Shown here: positions 10,801 to 18,257 of the stretch, piece after piece | Numbering within the stretch: the stretch's first letter is position 1 | How the letters are laid out: each line of letters opens with the position of its first letter | Assembly (NCBI GenBank): GCA_021613375.1 | Contig: CM038706.1 | Span: forward strand, 22,014,866-22,078,865 | From: Megaleporinus macrocephalus | Taxonomy: Eukaryota; Chordata; Actinopteri; Characiformes; Anostomidae | DNA length: 64,000 bases | Reading direction: 5' to 3' | Position numbers and translations under genes: made by a program | The notes under the pieces: model-generated | What the model saw: the letters and a program-made list of their open reading frames with translations, nothing else | Told to the model about the DNA's origin: nothing | The model's database searches: none

Positions 10801-13360
10801 TTGTGTATGAACTACCAACTGGATGTCATTATGTAATTTCTAAAACTTTTCTAACAAAAAAACTAGGGCTGCATGATGTATCCTTTCACCATGGTCATCA
10901 TGATGTGCACATGCGCAATAGTCACATTGCAGGACATGGGATGTCACTTAAGGCAAATGAAGCAAACATGTCATGCTGCAAAGTTTTTGCTGCTTGACAC
11001 AAGAAGCAGATTCACACTGTTCTTATTTTACATAAAATACGTGCCAGCGGAAGATTACAACTGCCCAATATAACTTATTTTGCACCAGTAGTGGATTCAC
11101 GGAGTTGTTGTTTTTTGTTGTTTGTAGTGAGTGACGTGCACTAGAAAGTAAGACATCCACTCATTCTTACAGGTCAACAGCTGAAGCTGAAATATTTCGG
11201 CTACAGAAAGGATGATGTTGGCCAAAAGCATGTAATTTGTGAAGTGTCTTGCAGTTCTTGCACTACACGAGTCAATGTGACTAATCTGTTTTACCATTTG
11301 AAGCGCCACCATGAAGCTCTGCATGACGGGTGCAACGCCAGATCTGGAATGCTATACGTAACGCTGTCACACACATATTTTTCATTTGTAAACTGCCGTC
11401 CCAGAGTTGTACAAGAAGTGTAAGAGTTGTACGAGCTGTCGCAAGTGGACTAATATGCCACTACAACAGACATGTGGTCCAGCCGGACAGCGGAACCTTA
11501 GACAAGTTTTGCCGTTCATAACATTAATGAGGATTTCCAGCTGTTTGCAAACACCATTTCTTTCCTGGAGGAGTATTTAGAGCAGGGGTCACTAATAGGC
11601 GGACCACGGTCTGGATCCGGATCCAGATGTTATCCAAAGCGGACCCAAACTGATAAACTATTGAGAATGATTTCATTTTGAGTGTATTTATTTTAAGAGG
11701 CAGAGCTTTTCTTGTCTTTATGGTATACAGGCTTTACGGTGCAGTGAACTCAGAGACCAATCACGTGCGCCAATCCGATCTGTGCACATTGGGGCGTGTG
11801 GCGCGTACACAGGCAAAGTACGGAGACTAAAGGGAGAAGATGCACTTTTTTCAAAATCATTCTGTTTTTTTTATGTAGCTGTTGTTTTTATTAAAGTGAG
11901 AAAAAAAAACATTTATTAGAAGTTTATAAATAATTAATTCAGTTCAGCATTTAAACAGTAAATATACTGAAATATACTGAACGGTATGTGTGGCGTGTTG
12001 GTGTTTCAGTAGCTGATGGTATAAGATGCTGATTCTAGATACTTCAGTAAACAGGATACTCCACTGAATCAGAACACACGTTAGAAATGATGATGGTCCA
12101 GACCGGCCTGAGGAGATCTCCTCTAACTGGACCTTACTGAACTAATTAAATACCCCTGATTTAGAGTAAGAAACATGCATTACTATTATGATGGATCCTT
12201 TACTTCTTGAGACTTTTGGTCAAATCTGGTGAAAAGTCCTGCATTAATGACAAATAATCCGGTAGCGATGGATAAAATGAAATAATCACTATTTTACTGT
12301 TGAACAGCTTGCAAATACTTTCAGAACTGGTGTGCATGTGCCCCAACAGTCAGATTTTATTTTTTGAAAAACAGAATATTTGTTACAGCATCAATGTGTA
12401 AGATGTAGAGAGGATCTATTATCAGAAATATATATTTTTAAAAGGATTTCTTTATTATACAAAAACCTGCAACTACCAATAGTTTTTGTCAGTTTAAAAC
12501 GAGCCTTCATATCTACACAGTAGCAGCTAGTCTAACAGAAACTACCACCACCATGTTTCTACAGTAGCCCAGAACAGACAAACACATACTGACTGTAGAG
12601 AGACTTTTACATTAGCTAAAGCTAAAGCAGCATCTGGAATTAGTTGAAACTATAGCAGGGAGGAACCCTTGTTGAAATGTTCTACCATAGTGTGTATTTA
12701 TCAGTAGCTGCATACATAAAACTTCAGATTATGCTGAAGTTCAGCTTCCTATTAGCCGGCTTCTTGTCTTTTACATTCCATTACAAATGGTGCTAGACAT
12801 ACATTTTGATGCTGATATTCAGCTTTTTAATCAACAGCTTCTTGTTTAAATTTTCTGTGCAGCAGTTATTAAAATGCTTTAGGGGCCAGAGCCGTTTCTG
12901 CTCCATTTAAGGTGAAACGAGAAAATTGAAAGTTAGATATTTAGATATTATTACAACAGCTTGTAGTATGCACCGCTAGAGCATTACATAATGACCATTC
13001 AGGAACCTGTCTGTTAGTTCTCTCTACTACACACTGTAATACTAGCTTCATCGCAAAGTTTCCCCTTTTTCCTTTTTTTGCAGAACAAAACATACCAAAG
13101 TGACTGAGACTACCTACACCAGCTAGACTAGCTCTAACCTGGAGAACCTGGTGTTCCGACAAAATACAGAATATACTTGTGTTGTTGATAATCCCGATTT
13201 GAAATGACAAATTATTATATGTATAAACCATAAACCGAATCCTACCTTTCATGGGATTGATGTACTTCACTTCAAGCTTTGTTGTTTTGTCACTCTTTAC
13301 AATCACATGATGTATGGCATCTTGAAGTGGGCTCACTCTTCGAGGCATTTTTCCTGTCAT
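1591..13360 (-). CDS. Twelve-exon SET-domain / zinc-finger / tyrosine-recombinase-like chimeric gene
   Basis: Coding exons in transcript order: 13360-13246, 10469-10307, 9324-9132, 9024-8938, 8448-8350, 7851-7753, 7252-7154, 6300-6232, 6136-4096, 3959-3894, 3410-3303, 1817-1591. They total 3,366 nt, or 1,121 residues plus TAA. Every junction has AG before and GT after, and phases match throughout. Domains: KMT5A-like SET (39-157), four tandem linker repeats (158-285), Ser/Asp/Glu-rich segment, two Cys/His motifs (about 442-460, 524-543), tyrosine-recombinase-like region (about 775-955), acidic linker, and a basic Trp-containing C-terminal domain (1047-1121). Family knowledge: KMT5A-type SET domains methylate lysine, and tyrosine recombinases cut and join DNA. 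Combining them is my inference from splicing in frame. I recall numerous kmt5a-like and recombinase-like models in fish genomes but cannot name this family. It could be a domesticated host gene or the gene of a large mobile element. Start choice: Met1 has a poor context and Met5 (13348) a better one. Confidence 0.85.
1818..3302 (-). other. Intron 12 of the chimeric gene
   Basis: 1.49 kb, AT-rich, GT-AG bounded. Nothing coding is visible. A GTAAGG-containing acceptor-like site near 3206 was considered for a short alternative last exon but is weak. Confidence 0.5.
3303..3410 (-). CDS. Ser/Thr/Pro-rich linker exon
   Basis: 108 nt, phase 1 at both ends, acceptor ttttcaccag and donor GTAATA (GT at 3301-3302). 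It encodes EATQEESPEAMQLSPLD, then VMSLPERKNSSQRPSIQ. I recognise no domain. The call rests on open frame, matched phase and splice signals. Confidence 0.6.
3894..3959 (-). CDS. Acidic linker exon
   Basis: 66 nt, phase 1 at both ends, acceptor cattttgcag and donor GTATGT (GT at 3892-3893). It encodes EEIELIDDDEEQNEEE and a short tail. Such a run of acidic residues is a typical disordered linker. Confidence 0.65.
4096..6136 (-). CDS. Large exon: zinc-finger motifs and tyrosine-recombinase-like domain
   Basis: 2,041 nt opened by acceptor attgattttag directly before an ATG and closed by donor GTAAAT (GT at 4094-4095). The ATG is therefore an internal Met (residue 309). The first 120 codons are Ser/Asp/Glu-rich. 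Two Cys/His motifs follow: C-x2-C-x9-H-x4-H (YCLFC...QYVH) and C-x2-C-x11-H-x3-C. The C-terminal half resembles tyrosine recombinases: an Arg box RRREGEV, a Lys-turn GKRGRPVPIL, STKLRKHAAT, LANFLGHDIRIHREYYRL. Putative catalytic residues in full-length numbering are Arg793, Lys840, Arg913, His939 and Tyr948; the usual first His of H-x-x-R is Thr910. Crypton-type elements carry such recombinases, but I cannot assign a clade. The exon is uninterrupted for 680 codons, which suggests purifying selection or youth. Confidence 0.85.
6232..6300 (-). CDS. Small acidic/basic linker exon
   Basis: 69 nt, phase 0, acceptor gttgaag (weak tract) and donor GTAAGT (GT at 6230-6231). It encodes SSLEDTDEEDVHVP followed by basic RLRRTKSVA. 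It joins directly to the first codon of the large exon. Confidence 0.65.
6420..6600 (-). pseudogene. Tc1-like transposase fragment in intron 9
   Basis: The minus strand reads SSREISSILNIPQSTVSGVI, a Tc1-type helix-turn-helix. The DNA matches part of the element at 45770-46010 (ACAGTCGACTGGGGAATATT-like and CGACTGGACTTGTTGCACAG). It is a short internal piece. Confidence 0.7.
7154..7252 (-). CDS. Linker repeat exon 4 (33 residues)
   Basis: 99 nt, phase 0. It reads MNTKHDEQSSQ where repeat 2 reads MNTKDDEQPSQ, and is otherwise the same peptide. Confidence 0.75.
7753..7851 (-). CDS. Linker repeat exon 3 (33 residues)
   Basis: 99 nt, phase 0, same splice signals as its neighbours. It differs from repeat exon 2 mainly at one residue (MNTTDDEQ for MNTKDDEQ). 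Confidence 0.75.
8350..8448 (-). CDS. Linker repeat exon 2 (33 residues)
   Basis: 99 nt, phase 0 at both ends, acceptor aacag and donor GTAAGT. It starts IIEDTVSEMNTKDDEQ and ends GSSAMNQ. It is nearly identical to the next two exons. Phase-0 ends mean any copy can be skipped without a frameshift. Confidence 0.75.
8938..9024 (-). CDS. Linker repeat exon 1 (29 residues)
   Basis: 87 nt, phase 0 at both ends, donor GTAAGT. It encodes a Ser/Gly/Pro-rich peptide with the core PSQSGPVL and end SASNQ. It is the most divergent of four duplicated exons and lacks four residues at the front relative to the others. Confidence 0.7.
9132..9324 (-). CDS. SET domain exon B (catalytic half)
   Basis: Acceptor ttttttacaaag and donor GTATGT (GT at 9130-9131) bound a 193-nt exon, phase 2 in and phase 0 out. 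The split codon makes Cys93, giving C-I-D-A as in KMT5A C-V-D-A. The exon has GRLVND, HPNCKMK, the DGRPHLCLFA strand and catalytic-type ITYDYG (Tyr145, Tyr147), then WPWRKK where KMT5A has HPWLKH. The usual NHS of the cofactor-contact motif is N-D-D here (108-110). The fold looks complete; activity is not assured. Confidence 0.85.
9345..10257 (-). mobile_element. Tc1-like element with long terminal inverted repeats filling intron 3
   Basis: The left end (TATATAAACACAGCACAAAA...) and right end read inward as inverted copies over at least 110 bp with small gaps. They include GGTGCCACATTTGTAAGGAA and AAATTTGTGTTTGGTAGAT-like words. The minus strand encodes a damaged Tc1 transposase segment with LFSDEFKWK, VWKRREEHYA and GGGSMMVWDGI. 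Only about 0.9 kb remains of a usual 1.2-1.6 kb, so it is internally deleted. It lies in the same orientation as the host gene. Confidence 0.75.
10307..10469 (-). CDS. SET domain exon A
   Basis: Acceptor ttttttgcag (AG at 10470-10471) and donor GTAAGT (GT at 10305-10306) bound a 163-nt exon, phase 1 in and phase 2 out. It encodes residues 39-92, including GCGVFA (SAM-binding G-x-G), KGDFVVEYRGD and FMFDFKWKGKMW. These match KMT5A GRGVIA, RGDFVVEYHGD and the following strands. It is too short to stand out by length, but frame and homology are clear. Confidence 0.8.
10865..10970 (+). mobile_element. hAT-type end fragment
   Basis: CTAGGGCTGCATGATGTAT resembles the common hAT terminal sequence (TAGGGCTGCACGATAT type). 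No matching right end was found, so it is a truncated remnant in intron 2. Confidence 0.4.
11170..11330 (+). pseudogene. hAT/ZBED-type transposase remnant (BED finger)
   Basis: The plus strand reads KYFGYRKDDVGQKHVICEV, then CSSCTTRVNVTNLFYHLKRH, which is a BED zinc finger (C-x2-C ... H-x4-H type) found at the N-terminus of hAT transposases and ZBED proteins. No long frame continues. It lies in intron 2, antisense to the host gene. Confidence 0.6.
11583..12158. mobile_element. Non-autonomous hAT element with exact 8-bp target duplication
   Basis: Begins CAGGGGTCACTAATAGGCGG and ends TACCCCTG, flanked on both sides by ATTTAGAG (11575-11582 and 12159-12166). An 8-bp duplication with CAGGGG-type ends is diagnostic of hAT. 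576 bp, no transposase frame. Confidence 0.85.
12167..13245 (-). other. Rest of intron 2
   Basis: AT-rich sequence with a few short repeats and no coding exon that I can support. The frame running through the donor at 13245 is read-through of the first coding exon into the intron. Confidence 0.5.
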
Positions 13361-13382
13361 TCATGTGATCTTACTGTGAAAT
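13246..13382 (-). CDS. First coding exon (start and N-flank of the SET domain)
   Basis: An acceptor (ccttggtttag) opens the exon at 13382. The reading frame starts at 13360 and encodes 38 residues ending VKYINPMK before donor GTAGGA (GT at 13244-13245), phase 1. The end aligns with the strand preceding the G-x-G-V motif of KMT5A (compare its GMKIDLIDGKGRG). An out-of-frame ATG at 13362-13364 opens a 24-codon overlapping frame just ahead of Met1. Met5 (13348) has A at -3 and is the better start, which would give 1,117 residues. Confidence 0.75.
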
Positions 13383-13476
13383 CTAAACCAAGGAAAATAA
13401 CATAATATTAATTACAGAGATTCTAAACATAAATATTAGAATGCAATACTATATGGAAAAAGCAACAGTGAAACTG

Positions 13477-13555
13477 ATTAGTAATTAATATTACCACTTA
13501 GTAATTAATATTACCACTTAGTAATTAATATTACCAATTAATATTACCACCACAT
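13477..13555. repeat. Short tandem repeat, ~20-bp unit
   Basis: TAGTAATTAATATTACCACT occurs about three times in tandem, with a partial fourth, in intron 1. Confidence 0.8.
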
Positions 13556-13767
13556 CTTTAAATACAGAGCTCACGCATTAAATAGAGATCCCTGGTTGTT
13601 TACATAAAGATTATCTTACGCACAAATATGCATATAAATATGTACCTGCTGTCTTACATGCTATAACAATCTACTAAAGTTCCTCCTCTAATACTATTTC
13701 TTATAAACACTAACAAAAGGTAGAGCTTTAAAGTAAACTTCAGCTTTTTAAACAGAAAACATCTCCC

Positions 13768-13878
13768 TTATTATTATTATTACTATTATTATTATTACTA
13801 TTATTATTATTAATATTATCATTATTATTATAATTATTATTATCATTATTATTATTATCATTATTATTATCATTATTG
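13768..13878. repeat. (ATT)n microsatellite
   Basis: Interrupted ATT/ATC trinucleotide array in intron 1. Confidence 0.9.
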
Positions 13879-13956
13879 TGACGACAACCGAAGGAAAGAT
13901 TGGATTCACACATTCAGTGATAGATTAAAAAAAGTATACAGAGTATTCCTTCTGTA

Positions 13957-15834
13957 GGTTCTCTCAGTTAAACGGTACACTGTCTGTTCTGGTTCTCTCA
14001 GTTAAACGGTACACTGTCTGTTCTGGTTCTCTCAGTTAAACGGTACACTGTCTGTTCTGGTTCTCTCAGTTAAACGGTACACTGTCTGTTCTGGTTCTCT
14101 CAGTTAAACGGTAGACTGTCTGTTCTGGTTCTCTCAGTTAAACGGTACACTGTCTGTTCTGGTTCTCTCAGTTAAACGGTAGACTGTCTGTTCTGGTTCT
14201 CTCAGTTAAACGGTAGACTGTCTGTTCTGGTTCTCTCAGTTAAACGGTACACTGACTGTTCTGGTTCTCTCAGTTAAACGGTAGACTGACTGTTCTGGTT
14301 CTCTCAGTTAAACGGTACACTGGCTGTTCTGGTTCTCTCAGTTAAACGGTACACTGACTGTTCTGGTTCTCAGTTAAACGGTACACTGTCTGTTCTGGTT
14401 CTCTCAGTTAAACGGTACACTGACTGTTCTGGTTCTCAGTTAAACGGTAGACTGGCTGTTCTGGTTCTCTCAGTTAAACGGTACACTGACTGTTCTGGTT
14501 CTCAGTTAAACGGTAGACTGACTGTTCTGGTTCTCTCAGTTAAACGGTAGACTGTCTGTTCTGGTTCTCTCAGTTAAACGGTACACTGTCTGTTCTGGTT
14601 CTCTCAGTTAAACGGTAGACTGTCTGTTCTGGTTCTCTCAGTTAAACGGTACACTGACTGTTCTGGTTCTCAGTTAAACGGTAGACTGACTGTTCTGGTT
14701 CTCTCAGTTAAACGGTAGACTGTCTGTTCTGGTTCTCTCAGTTAAACGGTACACTGTCTGTTCTGGTTCTCTCAGTTAAACGGTAGACTGTCTGTTCTGG
14801 TTCTCTCAGTTAAACGGTACACTGTCTGTTCTGGTTCTCTCACTTAAACGGTACACTGACTGTTCTGGTTCTCTCAGTTAAACGGTAGACTGTCTGTTCT
14901 GGTTCTCTCAGTTAAACGGTACACTGTCTGTTCTGGTTCTCTCAGTTAAACGGTACACTGTCTGTTCTGGTTCTCTCAGTTAAACGGTACACTGACTGTT
15001 CTGGTTCTCTCAGTTAAACGGTACACTGTCTGTTCTGGTTCTCTCAGTTAAACGGTAGACTGTCTGTTCTGGTTCTCTCAGTTAAACGGTAGACTGTCTG
15101 TTCTGGTTCTCTCAGTTAAACGGTACACTGTCTGTTCTGGTTCTCTCAGTTAAACGGTAGACTGACTGTTCTGGTTCTCTCAGTTAAACGGTACACTGTC
15201 TGTTCTGGTTCTCTCAGTTAAACGGTAGACTGGCTGTTCTGGTTCTCTCAGTTAAACGGTAGACTGTCTGTTCTGGTTCTCTCAGTTAAACGGTACACTG
15301 TCTGTTCTGGTTCTCTCAGTTAAACGGTAGACTGTCTGTTCTGGTTCTCTCAGTTAAACGGTAGACTGTCTGTTCTGGTTCTCTCAGTTAAACGGTACAC
15401 TGACTGTTCTGGTTCTCTCAGTTAAACGGTAGACTGACTGTTCTGGTTCTCTCAGTTAAACGGTACACTGACTGTTCTGGTTCTCTCAGTTAAACGGTAG
15501 ACTGTCTGTTCTGGTTCTCTCAGTTAAACGGTACACTGACTGTTCTGGTTCTCTCAGTTAAACGGTAGACTGACTGTTCTGGTTCTCTCAGTTAAACGGT
15601 ACACTGACTGTTCTGGTTCTCTCAGTTAAACGGTAGACTGTCTGTTCTGGTTCTCTCAGTTAAACGGTACACTGACTGTTCTGGTTCTCTCAGTTAAACG
15701 GTAGACTGACTGTTCTGGTTCTCTCAGTTAAACGGTACACTGACTGTTCTGGTTCTCTCAGTTAAACGGTAGACTGTCTGTTCTGGTTCTCTCAGTTAAA
15801 CGGTACACTGTCTGTTCTGGTTCTCTCAGTTAAA
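13957..15834. repeat. 34-bp minisatellite, about 55 copies
   Basis: The unit is GGTTCTCTCAGTTAAACGGT followed by ACACTGTCTGTTCT. Two positions vary between copies (ACAC/AGAC and GTCT/GACT/GGCT), and a few copies lack four bases (GGTTCTCAG). At about 15385-15795 a four-unit order repeats three times. There are no spacers, so this is not a CRISPR array. It lies in intron 1, about 0.7 kb from the putative promoter. Confidence 0.95.
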
Positions 15835-16536
15835 GAGGAGCAGGTCTGTAACCTGACACCCCCTCCTCCCCTCCCGCAGCACCGCTCCAGCTCCTCTATG
15901 ACTCCTTTACTGGATCTACTACAGCAGATTTAAAGCTTCACTGTCAGCAGAGTGAAGTAATCTAGCTCTACAGTGATGATCCTGTATCTCTACGTCACTG
16001 TCTGCTGCCTGTTTTAACAAGTCACTCAGAAAAAGTTCGTTCTGAGTAGATTAATCGGACGCTAACGGTTAGCATTGCTTCAGTAGCAGGACTGTGTCTG
16101 CTGAACGTCTAAATATGACTTTTAATAGTTACCAATCACACCAGTAAATCTGAACTTGTAATAAATTTACTTTGGAGCTGTTAAAACTCGTTTTTAAACA
16201 CAAACCGCTCCGTGTTTACACTGGTGTTGGAGTTTTAGTTAGCTAGCGCCAGTTAGCAGCACTCAGATATAACACACTGGTTTAATCTTAGTAACTTTAT
16301 TTACTTTATATTCCAGATGTTTAAACTGTCTGACCAGCTCAGTAACTTTATTCTCCAGATGTTTAAACTCAGCCGCTGTCTGTCCAGCTCAGTCTAAGTG
16401 TTTATAGAGAAACCAGGTGAAGTGAATGTCCTGCTGTTTATGATAACTAACGCTCCACTAGTACAGAACCTGCTTTATAATCGTTTTAAACACATAAATA
16501 AAATCAGAGAAGTGTAAATAGTAGAGTGTTTCTTAC
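15835..16536 (-). other. Promoter-proximal part of intron 1
   Basis: Unique sequence with a pyrimidine-rich stretch at 15860-15890 and a short duplication (CCAGATGTTTAAACT at 16314 and 16352). It may hold regulatory sites; no exon found. Confidence 0.4.
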
Positions 16537-16660
16537 CTTTCACTGCGCTCCGAGAAAGAAATCACTAATTAGCCGAGGCACCTGCGCAACACCCAGGAGG
16601 ACTCTATGGCGGTGATGGGAAATGTAGTTCTTCAGCTTCCTGTATCAGTGTTTACGGACC
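16537..16660 (-). promoter_or_regulatory. Probable promoter and non-coding first exon of the chimeric gene
   Basis: On the minus strand a strong splice donor (AAAG|GTAAGA, GT at 16535-16536) ends a presumed 5' untranslated exon. The first coding exon follows 3.15 kb downstream behind an acceptor at 13383-13384. The upstream 100 bases are richer in CpG than most of the window and contain a ZNF143-like site. The transcription start is not determined; 16570-16640 is my guess. Confidence 0.5.
16612..16628 (-). promoter_or_regulatory. ZNF143/Staf-like binding site
   Basis: The minus strand reads ACTACATTTCCCATCAC, close to the well-known ZNF143/Staf core ACTACAATTCCC. Such sites are typical of proximal vertebrate promoters. 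It lies 75-91 bases upstream of the first-exon donor, which supports a promoter here. Confidence 0.45.
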
Positions 16661-17050
16661 GTGAGAGCAGCTCAAAAAAACTACACCCACCATTTTAAGC
16701 TTTAAACAGCACGGCTTTATAGTTTAGCTACGTTCGCTGATTTTAGACTTAATAAATACATTTTACAAACGCAAACATGCATCCACGTTCTCTGAAACAC
16801 CACATAACTCTGACTGAAACTCACTTTTTTAGAAAATATTAGCTGTATCGCAGCACAAAAGTACTTATATTAACTTACTGAAAGCTTAGTATGACCAACC
16901 TCCCAAACCTCGCTTATCCACGAGCGACAACGTGGTATTTTTTATATTTTAATAAACTCAATGATAGTTTTATAAAGATATAAAGATGTTAGAAGCATTG
17001 GGAAATCACTAATGTTATTAAAGTTTATTAAACACACGGTGGAAACTTAC

Positions 17051-17250
17051 TTGGAGAATGTTCCCTACAGCGAGAGTCGCAAACTGCTACTGCGCGTGCG
17101 CACGGGTCCCCTCAGGGCTCATTTGCATAAATTAGACTTGCAGAGTGTGTTAGGCGCGCGGGCGTGGCTCTGACGCTTGCAATTCGCGCTCCGGCCTACA
17201 GGGCTGCTGCGGAGCACGGCTTCACACACACACTTTTGGTCCAATCCGTC
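17051..17250 (-). promoter_or_regulatory. Possible alternative promoter / first exon
   Basis: This CpG-richer block includes GCGCGTGCGCAC-like and GGCGCGCGGGCG-like stretches. On the minus strand it ends in a perfect donor GTAAGT (GT at 17049-17050). It could be an alternative non-coding first exon for the same gene. No coding potential is visible, and the far edge is arbitrary. Confidence 0.35.
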
Positions 17251-17321
17251 ATGGTGGGCCAATTTAAAAGAAATCGAGAGGCACTTAGTTACAGCGTCCT
17301 GAACATGCTGTAGGGGGTCCC

Positions 17322-17355
17322 CCTTATGGGGACCATGGTTTTTGTCCCCATAAGG
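17322..17355. repeat. Perfect 12-bp-arm hairpin
   Basis: CCTTATGGGGAC, a 10-base loop, then GTCCCCATAAGG. Part of the TGGGGAC-type repeat at about 17310-17421. Confidence 0.8.
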
Positions 17356-17391
17356 TTTTGCGACCCCATACGGTTGGTGTGTAAACATGAC

Positions 17392-17420
17392 GTTGTCCCC
17401 ATGAAGAGGTAATTACAAGA

Positions 17421-17421
<1 letters not shown>
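17392..17421 (-). repeat. Right member of the inverted 29-bp repeat bracketing the gene
   Basis: On the minus strand GTCTTGTAATTACCTCTTCA then TGGGGACAAC. A (CA)n tract (17422-17461) lies immediately outside, in the same plus-strand orientation as at the left end. Confidence 0.6.

Positions 17422-17461
<40 letters not shown>
17422..17461. repeat. (CA)n microsatellite
   Basis: Pure CA run of about 36 bases next to the inverted repeat at 17392-17421. Confidence 0.95.
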
Positions 17462-17464
<3 letters not shown>

Positions 17465-17975
17465 GCTGTCCTGCTAACAGGGGCAACAGACAGAGTGTTG
17501 GCCCTGGCCAGAGTGTGTGTGCGTGTGTTCCGGATAAACACTGCAGTTGTTTCATTTATCAGCTCCACGCTCCACAGCACCTCCTCACCACTGCAAACAG
17601 CGTGTTTACAAGACAGCTCAGATCATCGTGATAGCGCACACATACACACACACGCTCGCATACGTACGTACAGGGGCAGTCAGCTGTTGGTTAGTTTGCA
17701 ATTACAAGGCAATTCAGTCCCTAGATCTCTCTATCTTCCCTCCCTTGCCCTGTTCCATTTTATTCAATAAAACCCATTTCCAGACTGCTTTGTGGAGGCC
17801 AAGAATCCACTGCATAGATAGTTCTGATTAGTGCTGGTTTGGTGACAAAGCGAGTTCACCACATTTCCTCAGAATGGCCTCAGCTTCAGCCTCTACGCCA
17901 AGCTCCAGGCCAAGCTGCAGAGATTAATGAAGTTAGTGTAGGTTTAATACATGCATATATACTCCCATCAGCCAC
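17462..17975. other. Unique sequence
   Basis: No exon, repeat end or RNA recognised except a short CA-rich stretch at 17637-17653. Confidence 0.4.
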
Positions 17976-18257
17976 TTCCACTACGTACACCTCACTACAT
18001 CTACATTCATTGTCCGTTTTATCAGCTTTACCATTTAGCAACACGTTGTAGTTCTAGAATTACAGGCTGTAGTTCATCTGTCTCTCTGCATAATTTGTTA
18101 ACCTCTTTCACCCTGGCCTTCAAGAGTGAGGATCTCCACAGGACCACCACATGGCAAGTATTATTTGGGTGCTAAATCATTCGTGGCACTGTAGTGACAG
18201 TGAGTGGACACAGTGTTTAAAAACTCCAGCAGCACTGCTGTATCTGATCCACACATA
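17975..18257. mobile_element. Left part of an interrupted palindromic MITE
   Basis: Contains GGATCTCCACAGGACCACCA, AAACTCCAGCAGCACTGCTG and GTATCTGATCCACACATA. The same family occurs at 44090-45230. Its continuation lies at 20179-20365, beyond an inserted Tc1-like element. Confidence 0.7.

Noticed and set aside
12941..13245. Continuation of the first coding exon frame past 13246
   Set aside because: A donor at 13244-13245 joins perfectly to the next SET exon. The continuation has no similarity to SET sequence.
13957..15834. Regular 34-bp repeats as a CRISPR array
   Set aside because: Units abut with no unique spacers, and the genomic context is vertebrate. It is a minisatellite.
13957..15834. 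Consensus steroid-response palindromes in the minisatellite
   Set aside because: The half-sites are separated by five bases instead of three. Only the half-site observation is kept, at low interest.
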